Source: CAKSQF01 sp963628435
GTDB taxonomy: Bacteria > Bacillota > Clostridia > Oscillospirales > CAG-272
Length of the DNA stretch: 9,358 nt
Direction: 5' to 3'
NCBI GenBank assembly: GCA_963628435.1
Contig: CAVGEY010000031.1
Span: 1-9,358 of the forward strand
The position numbers were made by a program, and so were the translations under genes. Below are positions 1 to 6,253 of this stretch, in pieces. The notes beneath the pieces were generated by a model that did no database searches, was not told where the DNA came from, and saw nothing but the letters and a program-made list of their open reading frames with translations. Within the stretch, counting starts at the first letter, position 1; each line of letters opens with the position of its first letter.

Positions 1-689
1 GGTTTGGTGTACAATTCGATAAAGATTATGTTGTGTCATACATCATATTCTACGAAGGCGGACATTGGAATGACGGCGGATGGTTCGGAACCACACCATA
101 TATTCAGGCTAAAGTAAACGGAGAATGGATTGATGTTACAACTGCAATAAGTCCCGAGTATCCGGAAGATTCTCTGTCGGCTCAAAACCCGAATAACGAG
201 GCTTATACATTTGCATTAGAAACTCCTATCGAATGTACTGCTATACGTGTAGTCGGCGGAAAAAATTCATATGCCGGCGGACACGCATCTTGCGTGGAAA
301 TCGAAGTGTATGGTACAAAAGTCGGCGAGCAGATTATTACAACAACTTCAAATAAAACCGATGAATCGAAAGTACCCGAAACATCAAACGCGAATCCCGT
401 TACATCAAACGATACCACGGTTATGACAGATAAAAAAGGTAACACCGAAAAACCTGTAACAGGCGGTAATATTTCTACCGATAAGAAAATCGAAACAGAC
501 ATTAAAACAACAGAGCCCGAAAAGAGCGGTGATACTACAACAGTGCCGTCAACAACATCGGATAAAACTACCGAAAAATCGGGCGGCAACGGCGCAAAAA
601 TTGCGATTATTTCTGCCGTTGCGGCAGCTGCGGCTCTCGGAATCACAGCAATAATTATCATTTTCGTAAAAAAGAAAAAGCAAAAATGA
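1..689 (+). CDS. Surface protein, F5/8C-like domain plus C-terminal membrane anchor (5' partial)
   Basis: The reading frame is open from base 3, so the gene begins before the window; the GTG at 33 is an internal valine codon. About 228 residues are visible. The first ~105 resemble the end of an F5/8 type C (discoidin-like) carbohydrate-binding domain: a GGWF-type motif, a short 'VNGEWIDV' strand and a closing 'EIEVYG' strand. Next comes a ~90-residue linker rich in Thr, Ser, Lys and Pro, then a hydrophobic segment at about 199-221 and a KKKKQK tail. This is a typical C-terminal membrane stop-anchor that leaves the protein outside the cell; no LPxTG sorting signal is seen. The missing N-terminal part could be an enzyme, such as a glycosidase, or further binding domains; this cannot be decided here. 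The gene converges on the minus-strand genes to its right. Confidence 0.8.
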   Translation, partial: FGVQFDKDYVVSYIIFYEGGHWNDGGWFGTTPYIQAKVNGEWIDVTTAISPEYPEDSLSAQNPNNEAYTFALETPIECTAIRVVGGKNSYAGGHASCVEIEVYGTKVGEQIITTTSNKTDESKVPETSNANPVTSNDTTVMTDKKGNTEKPVTGGNISTDKKIETDIKTTEPEKSGDTTTVPSTTSDKTTEKSGGNGAKIAIISAVAAAAALGITAIIIIFVKKKKQK

Positions 690-719
690 CTTGTGCCATA
701 CACTTAGGCAATTAAATTT

Positions 720-752
720 AACGCCGACATCTAAAAATAAGATGTCGGCGTT
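720..752 (+). terminator. Hairpin after the surface protein gene, probable terminator
   Basis: A perfect 12-bp inverted repeat (720-731 with 741-752) encloses a 9-nt AT-rich loop, 30 nt after the stop codon at 689. The stem is GC-rich in its middle (cgccgaca). The downstream side is only moderately T-rich (ttactctattt), so termination is likely but not textbook. Confidence 0.6.
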
Positions 753-772
753 ACTCTATTTCCAAATGCCCA

Positions 773-822
773 AATAGTGAATTATCCCTGCCGCCTAACA
801 ACAGCAGGGATAATTCACTATT
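773..822. repeat. Long perfect hairpin between convergent genes
   Basis: Bases 773-791 are perfectly complementary to 804-822, giving a 19-bp stem with a 12-nt loop. It lies 16 nt beyond the stop codon of the minus-strand 46-residue gene (839) and after the first hairpin of the plus-strand gene. It may terminate the minus-strand decarboxylase operon or protect its 3' end. Neither flank carries a long T run, so a classical intrinsic terminator is not certain. An element of repetitive origin is also possible. Confidence 0.6.
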
Positions 823-838
823 CAAAAAGGCGAAAAAA

Positions 839-979
839 TTATTTTTCGTCTTTAGGCCTTGTAAGATTTCTGAGGATAACAATAGACAAAATAATCACAC
901 CTGTTACAATAAATATACCAAGCATTCCCATGCCCATAATCGGCAGTGTTTCCAAAAAAGCCTCAACATTTATATTCAT
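839..979 (-). CDS. OadG-related small membrane subunit (46 aa)
   Basis: An ATG at 979 opens a 46-codon frame ending in TAA at 839. The start has a strong Shine-Dalgarno (gaggggag) 8 nt upstream. The peptide begins MNINVEAFLETLPIM, has one hydrophobic helix at about residues 12-36 and ends in a charged cytosolic tail (RNLTRPKDEK). Single-helix proteins of this shape serve as gamma (OadG) subunits, which anchor or assemble the Na+-translocating decarboxylases. Usual OadG proteins are about 80-120 residues with a Pro-rich tail, so this is a minimal form. It starts 20 nt after the stop of the beta-subunit gene and must share its transcript. The assignment rests on size, topology and neighbour rather than on a catalytic motif. 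The hydrophobic core, RBS and spacing make a real gene very likely. Confidence 0.8.
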   Translation of the reverse strand: MNINVEAFLETLPIMGMGMLGIFIVTGVIILSIVILRNLTRPKDEK

Positions 980-999
980 ATAGTATTCTCCCCTCAAAC

Positions 1000-2136
1000 T
1001 TAAAGCATATTTGTTACCATATTCAAAACAAGTCCGCCTGCAATTACCGAGGCAATCTGTCCGGAAACATTTACACCGACCGAGTGCATAAGAAGATAGT
1101 TTTGATTATCTTCCTTGAGTCCCATTTTGTGAACAACACGTGCAGACATCGGGAACGCGGAAATTCCTGCGGCACCAATCATAGGATTTATTTTCTTATC
1201 AGACGGCAAGAAAATATTTATAATCTTTGCGACAATAACGCCACCGGCAGTATCGAAAACAAAAGCAACAAGTCCCAAAATAATTATAATTATCGTTTCT
1301 TTTGTAAGAAAATATTGTGCCTGCATTTTCGTTGCAATGGTAATACCGAGAAAAAGCGTAACAAGATTAGAAAGAACCTTTTGAGCGGTTTCGGAAAGGG
1401 ATTCGAGGACGCCGCATTCACGGATAAGGTTTCCGAACATCAAAAAACCAATGAGTGCCACACTACGCGGAGACACAATTCCAGTAATAACCGTTATTAT
1501 AATCGGAAAAAGAATTTTAGTAATTTTAGATACTGATTTGGGTTTATAAGGCATTCTTATAAGACGTTCTTTTTTTGTTGTTAACAGTTTTATAATAGGC
1601 GGTTGAACAATCGGAACAAGAGCCATATATGAATATGCGGCAACCATTATAGCACCGAGATATTTTGAATTAAGATAATTCGCAACAAAAATTGATGTAG
1701 GTCCATCTGCAGCTCCAATAATACCGATTGACGCAGCATCCTTAAGATCAAATCCCAAAAGAGCAGCAAGACTAAGAGTAAAAAATATACCGAATTGAGC
1801 TGCGGCACCGAAAATCATCAATTTCGGATTAGTCAATAAAGGTTCGAAATCAATCATTGCGCCGATACCGACAAATAAAAGTAAAGGAAAAAGCTCATTT
1901 GCAATACCGGAATCAAACAAAATATCGATGATACCTATTTCCTTCACACCGTCATATATTTGCGTAACAGCACCTGAAAGAGGAAGATTAACAAGAATTG
2001 CTCCAAAACCCATTGGAAGCAGAAGTGTTGGCTCCATATCCATCTTTATTGCAAGAAAAATGAGTAGGCCGCCGATTATCCACATGACAACCTGTTGCCA
2101 AGTGATATTTAACACATTAGAAAAAAGTTCTGACAT
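1000..2136 (-). CDS. Na+-translocating decarboxylase beta subunit (OadB/GcdB/MmdB family)
   Basis: This 378-residue polytopic membrane protein belongs to the family that couples decarboxylation of a biotin-bound carboxyl group to Na+ export. The family signature is seen as GAADGPTSIF at 141-150; D144 matches the aspartate essential for Na+ transport in characterised OadB proteins. A second conserved polar stretch, HSVGVNVSG, lies at 351-359. Hydrophobic helices cover most of the protein, with a basic loop at about 187-205. The length is near the family's usual 370-430. The ATG at 2136 has a GGAG 7 nt upstream. It is followed 20 nt later by a 46-residue OadG-related gene. No carboxyltransferase (alpha) or biotin carrier gene lies in the window, so the acid decarboxylated (oxaloacetate, methylmalonyl-CoA, glutaconyl-CoA) cannot be told. 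The partner subunits are presumably elsewhere. Confidence 0.93.
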   Translation of the reverse strand: MSELFSNVLNITWQQVVMWIIGGLLIFLAIKMDMEPTLLLPMGFGAILVNLPLSGAVTQIYDGVKEIGIIDILFDSGIANELFPLLLFVGIGAMIDFEPLLTNPKLMIFGAAAQFGIFFTLSLAALLGFDLKDAASIGIIGAADGPTSIFVANYLNSKYLGAIMVAAYSYMALVPIVQPPIIKLLTTKKERLIRMPYKPKSVSKITKILFPIIITVITGIVSPRSVALIGFLMFGNLIRECGVLESLSETAQKVLSNLVTLFLGITIATKMQAQYFLTKETIIIIILGLVAFVFDTAGGVIVAKIINIFLPSDKKINPMIGAAGISAFPMSARVVHKMGLKEDNQNYLLMHSVGVNVSGQIASVIAGGLVLNMVTNML

Positions 2137-2168
2137 AAATACACTCCATTTCTTTATTTGACTTTAGT

Positions 2169-2196
2169 ATTATATCACATAATCAGTTATTTTCAA
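2169..2196 (-). promoter_or_regulatory. Promoter of the decarboxylase beta/gamma operon
   Basis: Minus strand: TTGAAA (2191-2196), 16-nt spacer, TATAAT (2169-2174), preceded by TG one base upstream (extended -10). Transcription would start near 2162, giving a leader of about 25 nt before the ATG at 2136. It sits just after the terminator of the upstream serA operon, so this pair is an independent transcript. Confidence 0.75.
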
Positions 2197-2217
2197 TATT
2201 ATTACTTTCTTTTTTAT

Positions 2218-2258
2218 AAAAAAAATAAGCTGTCGAAAAGTTCAACAGCTTATTTTTT
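2218..2258 (-). terminator. Intrinsic terminator of the pfp-serC-serA operon
   Basis: A 14-bp perfect stem (2220-2233 with 2245-2258) with an 11-nt loop begins 12 nt beyond the serA stop codon. On the minus strand it ends in a run of T (complement of the A run 2218-2225). The A/T flanks on both sides are part of the stem, so it could also work on the plus strand. Confidence 0.85.
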
Positions 2259-2270
2259 ATTTACATAATT

Positions 2271-3425
2271 TTACTTTATTATAAAAGCGCGAATAACTCC
2301 GTCAATCTTCTCACAATCTTCTGCAATCTCAGCATCAATATTTCCGTCAACATCAAAAACAGTATATGCAAATTCACCTTTGGAAGCGTTCTGCATACGT
2401 TCTACATTAAGCCCTTTCCCTGCAATTTTTGCTGCGGCAGAAGAAATCATCGCAGGTATATTTTTATGTAGCAGACAGATTCTGGAACATTCTCCTCTGT
2501 CAAGAACGACAGTTGGATAATTTACACTATTTTTTATATTACCGTTTTCGAGAAAATCAATTAACTGATTTGCGGCCATAACCGCACAGTTATCTTCTGA
2601 TTCCTCGGTAGACGCGCCAAGATGAGGAATAGTAATTATTCCGGGTACTCCAACCGTTTCTTCGGTCGGAAAGTCAACAACATATTTGGCAACTTTTCCG
2701 CTTGCCAGTGCATTTTTAATATCCGAATTATTAACAAGATCACCACGGGCGATATTAACAATACGAACTCCGCTTTTCATTTTCGAGATTGATTCTTCAT
2801 TTATCATTCCTTTTGTATCTTTGGTAGCGGGAACATGAAGGGTAATATAATCGCTCTGCGTATATATTTCGTTAAAATCTGCAGCTTTCTTTACCGACGA
2901 TGACAATTTCCAAGCAGCATCAACAGACATAAACGGATCAAATCCGATTACATTCATTCCAAGTTCAATAGCGGTATTGGCAACCATACCGCCTATGGCA
3001 CCAAGTCCAATAACACCGAGCGTTTTGCCGCGAAGTTCAACACCGGCAAAATTGGATTTGCCTTTTTCGACAGCTGCAGCCACATTCTCATGAAGAGTTG
3101 ACGCCCATTCAACTCCGGCAATTATATCTCTGGAAGCAAGAATCAGCGCAGCAAGTGTCAGTTCTTTAACTGCGTTTGCATTGGCTCCGGGTGTATTAAA
3201 GACAACAATACCTTTTTTTGCACATTCATCAATCGGTATATTATTTACGCCTGCACCTGCTCTTGCAATTGCACGAAGATTTTTACAGAAATTATATTCA
3301 TGCATCGATGCACTTCTTACTAATATTGCATCCGGATCATTAACAGAGTCCGAAACAAGATATTTATCACCATTGAAACGTTCAATACCATGCTTTGAAA
3401 TCTTATTCAGAAGTAAAATATTCAT
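2271..3425 (-). CDS. serA: D-3-phosphoglycerate dehydrogenase
   Basis: It oxidises 3-phosphoglycerate to 3-phosphohydroxypyruvate with NAD+, the first step of serine synthesis, in the cytosol. The 384 residues show the substrate-domain signature ARAGAGVNNIP (54-64), the Rossmann motif GLGAIG (140-145) followed by an acidic residue at D163, the catalytic Arg in NIARGD (R227), a candidate catalytic Glu in DFPTEE (255-256) and the catalytic His in PHLGAS (H268). Residues ~312-384 look like an ACT-type regulatory domain, which in this family can bind serine. The length fits the short SerA form of Clostridia. The ATG at 3425 lies 2 nt after the serC stop codon. Its Shine-Dalgarno (agagggt) is made from the last codons of serC, so the two are probably translationally coupled. 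It is the last gene of the operon. Confidence 0.95.
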   Translation of the reverse strand: MNILLLNKISKHGIERFNGDKYLVSDSVNDPDAILVRSASMHEYNFCKNLRAIARAGAGVNNIPIDECAKKGIVVFNTPGANANAVKELTLAALILASRDIIAGVEWASTLHENVAAAVEKGKSNFAGVELRGKTLGVIGLGAIGGMVANTAIELGMNVIGFDPFMSVDAAWKLSSSVKKAADFNEIYTQSDYITLHVPATKDTKGMINEESISKMKSGVRIVNIARGDLVNNSDIKNALASGKVAKYVVDFPTEETVGVPGIITIPHLGASTEESEDNCAVMAANQLIDFLENGNIKNSVNYPTVVLDRGECSRICLLHKNIPAMISSAAAKIAGKGLNVERMQNASKGEFAYTVFDVDGNIDAEIAEDCEKIDGVIRAFIIK

Positions 3426-3427
3426 TT

Positions 3428-4525
3428 TCAGTTACCCTCTTTTTTCGGATGAGCCTTTGCAAAGGAATTCATAAAGTTAACCAGTCCCTCAACGGCCTCA
3501 ATCGGCATTGCGTTATAGATGGATGCACGCATCCCTCCAACGCTCCTGTGTCCTTTGAGACTCATAAAACCTGCTTCTCCGGCTTCTTTGACAAAAAGTT
3601 TATCAAGTTCGGCATCCCCGGTCACAAAAGTTACATTCATAATTGACCTTGAATCAGAACGGATATTATTTACGTAATAATTTTGACTGTCAAGATAGTC
3701 ATACATAAACTTTGCCTTTTTGTGGTTGATCTCACTCAGTTTTTCTACGCCACCCATCGAAATCACCCATTTATAAACAAGTCCTGCCATATATATACTC
3801 CAGCAAGGAGGAGTATTATACATAGAGTTATTATCGGCCATGAGCTTATAGTCAAACATAACAGGCGCATTAGGTTTCATATGACCGATAAGATCATCAC
3901 GCACAATGACAACAGTTACACCGGAAGGGCCCATATTTTTCTGTGCCCCGGCATAGATAAGACCGAATTTTGAAACATCTACCGGTTCGGAAAGTATGCA
4001 GGAAGACATATCCGCAACAAGCGGGATATCGCCGGTATCCGGTATATAATTCCACTTAGTGCCGTAAATGGTATTATTAAAGCAAATATGAACATAGTCG
4101 GCATCAACTCGGAAATCATCTTTTGTCAATTTCGGAATATATGAAAAAGTTTTATCGGCAGAAGAGGCCACCAGTCTGATATCGCCATATTTTTGAGCTT
4201 CGACATATGCTTTCTTTGAGAAAAGACCTGTAACAACATAATCTGCCTTACCGTTTTTATACAGCAAATTAAGCGGCACTGCAGAAAATTGAGTTGAGGC
4301 TCCGCCCTGCAGAAAGAGAACTTTGTAATTATCGGGTATATTCAAAAGCTTTCGCAAATCATTCTCGGCATCGGAAAGAATAGCCTCAAACTCGGATGAG
4401 CGATGGCTGAGTTCCATTACGGAAAAACCGCTGTTATTATAGTTGATAAGTCCTTCCGATGCTTTTTTAAGAACATCCTCCGGAATCATTGACGGTCCTG
4501 CAGAAAAAGTATAACGTTTGTCCAT
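3428..4525 (-). CDS. serC: Phosphoserine aminotransferase
   Basis: A PLP enzyme that converts 3-phosphohydroxypyruvate and glutamate to phosphoserine and 2-oxoglutarate, the second step of serine synthesis. The 365 residues are the full usual length. Visible family marks are the N-terminal FSAGPSMIP, the phosphate/cofactor motif GGASTQF (74-80), the PLP-contacting Asp in ADMSS (D172), the Schiff-base lysine in AGAQKNMGP (K196) and the C-terminal GHRSVGGMRASIYNAMP (325-341), which binds substrate. The ATG at 4525 has a GAGGT 6 nt upstream. The gene follows the phosphofructokinase stop by 19 nt and precedes serA by 2 nt, so it makes the substrate-linked partner of SerA from one mRNA. No serB (phosphoserine phosphatase) is in the window. 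Confidence 0.96.
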   Translation of the reverse strand: MDKRYTFSAGPSMIPEDVLKKASEGLINYNNSGFSVMELSHRSSEFEAILSDAENDLRKLLNIPDNYKVLFLQGGASTQFSAVPLNLLYKNGKADYVVTGLFSKKAYVEAQKYGDIRLVASSADKTFSYIPKLTKDDFRVDADYVHICFNNTIYGTKWNYIPDTGDIPLVADMSSCILSEPVDVSKFGLIYAGAQKNMGPSGVTVVIVRDDLIGHMKPNAPVMFDYKLMADNNSMYNTPPCWSIYMAGLVYKWVISMGGVEKLSEINHKKAKFMYDYLDSQNYYVNNIRSDSRSIMNVTFVTGDAELDKLFVKEAGEAGFMSLKGHRSVGGMRASIYNAMPIEAVEGLVNFMNSFAKAHPKKEGN

Positions 4526-4544
4526 TTTTTTACCTCACAATATA

Positions 4545-5774
4545 TTAAAAATGAAAGTGTATTGGAATTCCGTTTTTATATTCGATTTCGGGTTCACCGC
4601 TGATTAATGGCAATATATACATTACACACTCATCGGTAACATTATTTCCCGATCTGTTAATATACTCACTCGGAACTTTTTTTACTCTGTTTGCAACATT
4701 TGAAATAGCGGATATCCCGAAAAACAGTGAATACGGGGTATTGCCGCCACGTACGCAGGTAATAATAACACCGCTGTTTCCCTGTTCAGCGGCTTTAACC
4801 GCAAATTTTCCGACATCAAACGACTCGTTAACATCGGTTAATGAAAGTGAGAAAGATGAACATCTTTGAGGAAGACTGAGTTCTATAGAACGAACTTTAC
4901 ACCCTATTTGCTGCTTTACAACATTTTCAAGCGTTTTCCCGACACCTGCCAAATATTTGTGTCCAAAAACGTCGCTTACTCCACTTTGACAGCTTTCTCC
5001 TACATATCGACCGTCTTTATAACGTACCCCTTCGGATATTGCAATCACTACATTAGGATGATTTTTATGTGCATTTTCAATATCGGTAATAAAATTATTC
5101 ACGTCAAATGGTACTTCGGGCAAATAAATATAATCGGGAGAAATTCCGTTTAATCTCGGTACAGCCGCAGCGGCGGTCAACCATCCAGCATCCCGTCCCA
5201 TTATTTCGATTATAGTAACCGATTTTACCGTATAAACAGCGCAATCATACAAAATATCTTGCACTGTCGAAGCAATATATTTAGCGGCACTGCCGAATCC
5301 GGGCGTATGGTCCGTTTCGCAAATATCATTATCTATCGTTTTGGGAATTCCGATAAATCTAATGAAATCGGCATCGTAATATTTTGAAAAGCGCGAAAGT
5401 TTTTCAACCGTATCCATTGAATCATTTCCGCCAATATAAAAAAAATAGCCGATATTATATTTTTTGAAAAAATCAAAGATTTTCTTATAAATTCCATCGG
5501 AATCGGAATCAATGTCTTTCGGAAGTCTGTGTCTGCATGATCCCAATGCGGCCGCAGGCGTAATTTTCAGCAAATTCAAATCAGAAATACTGTTTTCAAA
5601 CTTCTGTGTCAAATTAACTATATTTTCTGTTAATATGCCGTCAATCCCATTTAGCATGCCGTAAGTTAAACCTATTTCGCCGGAAGATAAAGCAGCATCT
5701 ATGACACCGGCAAGAGAAGCATTTATAACTGACGTCGGGCCGCCTGACTGTCCGACTATTGCATTATATTTCAT
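4545..5774 (-). CDS. pfp: Phosphofructokinase, PPi-dependent type likely
   Basis: It phosphorylates fructose 6-phosphate to fructose 1,6-bisphosphate in glycolysis. Counted from the ATG at 5774 (409 aa), motifs are GQSGGPTSVIN (8-18), GGNDS (115-119), PKTIDND (144-150, with catalytic D148 and K145), MGRDAG (192-197) and PEVPFD (219-224). ATP-using enzymes have GGDGS at the second motif. An Asp in the last G position, together with Lys before TIDND, marks the PPi-using group, so PPi as donor is inferred; the first Asp is Asn here. Start choice: an in-frame TTG at 5798 has its GGAG only 1 nt away, too close, whereas the ATG at 5774 is 25 nt from it but joined by a small hairpin (see separate entry). 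It is the first gene of an operon with serC and serA. If TTG were used the protein would be 417 aa. Confidence 0.9.
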   Translation of the reverse strand: MKYNAIVGQSGGPTSVINASLAGVIDAALSSGEIGLTYGMLNGIDGILTENIVNLTQKFENSISDLNLLKITPAAALGSCRHRLPKDIDSDSDGIYKKIFDFFKKYNIGYFFYIGGNDSMDTVEKLSRFSKYYDADFIRFIGIPKTIDNDICETDHTPGFGSAAKYIASTVQDILYDCAVYTVKSVTIIEIMGRDAGWLTAAAAVPRLNGISPDYIYLPEVPFDVNNFITDIENAHKNHPNVVIAISEGVRYKDGRYVGESCQSGVSDVFGHKYLAGVGKTLENVVKQQIGCKVRSIELSLPQRCSSFSLSLTDVNESFDVGKFAVKAAEQGNSGVIITCVRGGNTPYSLFFGISAISNVANRVKKVPSEYINRSGNNVTDECVMYILPLISGEPEIEYKNGIPIHFHF

Positions 5775-5806
5775 TTTATTTTTTGCCGTATTCGGCAATC
5801 TCCTTT
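5772..5806 (-). promoter_or_regulatory. Ribosome binding site of pfp with spacer hairpin
   Basis: Minus strand: AAAGGAG (5800-5806), one base, then ttgccg-aata-cggcaa (5783-5798), then 8 nt and the ATG (5772-5774). The 16-nt palindrome can fold into a 6-bp stem with a 4-nt loop. With it folded, the distance from GGAG to ATG is 9 nt instead of 25. This favours the ATG over the TTG inside the hairpin's 5' arm as the start codon. Confidence 0.6.
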
Positions 5807-5866
5807 ATTTTTTTCGAGAAAACAAAAAAGAACAGAAATTTATTTTATTTTTATTGTTCAAACAAC

Positions 5867-5895
5867 ATTATCTACGAAATATTTTCGTTTGTAAA
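5867..5895 (-). promoter_or_regulatory. Promoter of the pfp-serC-serA operon
   Basis: Minus strand: TTTACA (5890-5895), 17-nt spacer, GATAAT (5867-5872). Each hexamer has one mismatch to the sigma-A consensus, and the spacing is ideal. Transcription would begin near 5860, giving a leader of about 85 nt. No T-box or known riboswitch pattern is apparent in that leader. Confidence 0.65.
5874..5888. promoter_or_regulatory. Palindrome between -35 and -10, candidate operator
   Basis: The sequence acgaaa-tat-tttcgt is a perfect 6-bp inverted repeat around a 3-nt centre. It fills almost the whole spacer of the pfp operon promoter. A dimeric repressor bound here would block RNA polymerase. I cannot assign it to a known regulator family; chance occurrence in AT-rich DNA is possible. 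Confidence 0.35.
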
Positions 5896-5934
5896 ATATA
5901 AACTGTGCTTTTTGCACAATTGCCCTATATATGC

Positions 5935-5962
5935 AAAAAACGCACACAACTTGTGTGCGTTT
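5935..5962 (-). terminator. Intrinsic terminator of tRNA-Glu
   Basis: Bases 5938-5949 and 5951-5962 form a perfect 12-bp inverted repeat around one central base (in practice a loop of 3 or more nt), with core cgcacaca. On the minus strand it is followed by six T (complement of 5935-5940). It starts about 6 nt after the tRNA CCA end. Confidence 0.85.
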
Positions 5963-5967
5963 ATATT

Positions 5968-6042
5968 TGGTGACCCGTACGGGAATCGAACCCATGTTTT
6001 CGCCGTGAGAGGGCGACGTCTTAACCGCTTGACCAACAGGCC
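5968..6042 (-). tRNA. tRNA-Glu (anticodon CUC)
   Basis: A 75-nt cloverleaf on the minus strand with an encoded CCA end (5968-5970). The acceptor arm is GGCCTGT with ACGGGTC (two G-U pairs). The anticodon stem TCGCC/GGCGA encloses the loop CTCTCAC, so the anticodon is CUC, reading GAG. The T arm contains TTCGATT. The gene has its own promoter just upstream and a terminator just downstream, so it is a single-gene transcript. The organism must carry a UUC isoacceptor elsewhere to read GAA. Confidence 0.95.
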
Positions 6043-6055
6043 TCAATGCTCAATG

Positions 6056-6084
6056 ATTATATCATACACCTCTGAAAATTTCAA
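6056..6084 (-). promoter_or_regulatory. Proximal promoter of tRNA-Glu
   Basis: Minus strand: TTGAAA (6079-6084), 17-nt spacer, TATAAT (6056-6061), with TG one base before the -10. The predicted start is only a few bases upstream of the mature tRNA 5' end at 6042. Confidence 0.8.
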
Positions 6085-6140
6085 TAGACAAAATAAACAA
6101 ATAATAGCTGCACTTTTTTGGCACTTTTTTCAATAATAAC

Positions 6141-6169
6141 ATTAGAAGCCTATAAAAAAACTTTGTCAA
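6141..6169 (-). promoter_or_regulatory. Possible distal promoter of tRNA-Glu
   Basis: Minus strand: TTGACA (6164-6169), 17-nt spacer, TCTAAT (6141-6146). If active it would give a second, longer tRNA-Glu precursor. It overlaps no gene. The 10-nt direct repeat gcactttttt (6110-6119 and 6121-6130) lies just past its predicted start. Confidence 0.4.
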
Positions 6170-6197
6170 ATTACTTTACGATGAAAATATATAATTT

Positions 6198-6236
6198 CTG
6201 ACGCGTAAACACATAAAAATCGTGTTTGCGCGTCAG
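6198..6236 (-). terminator. Hairpin after the VanY-type gene, probable terminator
   Basis: Arms 6198-6212 and 6222-6236 pair over 15 positions with one imperfect pair, around a 9-nt AT-rich loop, 18 nt beyond the stop codon at 6254. On the minus strand the following bases are AT-rich but hold no long T run, so efficiency is uncertain. Confidence 0.5.
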
Positions 6237-6253
6237 ATAGAGGTCTTATACAA

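Noticed and set aside
203..703. Long minus-strand open frame (166 codons) opposite the first surface protein
   Set aside because: It mirrors the Thr-rich coding strand, has no RBS, and its translation is low-complexity. The plus-strand protein has clear domain and anchor features.
777..1536. Plus-strand open frames across the decarboxylase genes
   Set aside because: They lie opposite the well-recognised beta subunit and its small partner, have no RBS, and their translations have no protein-like pattern.
5796..5798. TTG as start of the phosphofructokinase gene (417 aa)
   Set aside because: Its Shine-Dalgarno would be only 1 nt away and the codon lies in the arm of a hairpin. The ATG at 5774 keeps the complete family N-terminus.
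5775..5860. Riboswitch or T-box in the leader of the pfp-serC-serA operon
   Set aside because: The leader is about 85 nt and AT-rich, with no T-box motif, no terminator/antiterminator pair and no recognisable glycine or serine aptamer; only the small RBS hairpin is seen.
5858..6046. Minus-strand 62-codon frame over tRNA-Glu, and plus-strand frames at 5701-6136
   Set aside because: They overlap an intact tRNA with its promoter and terminator; coding use is very unlikely.
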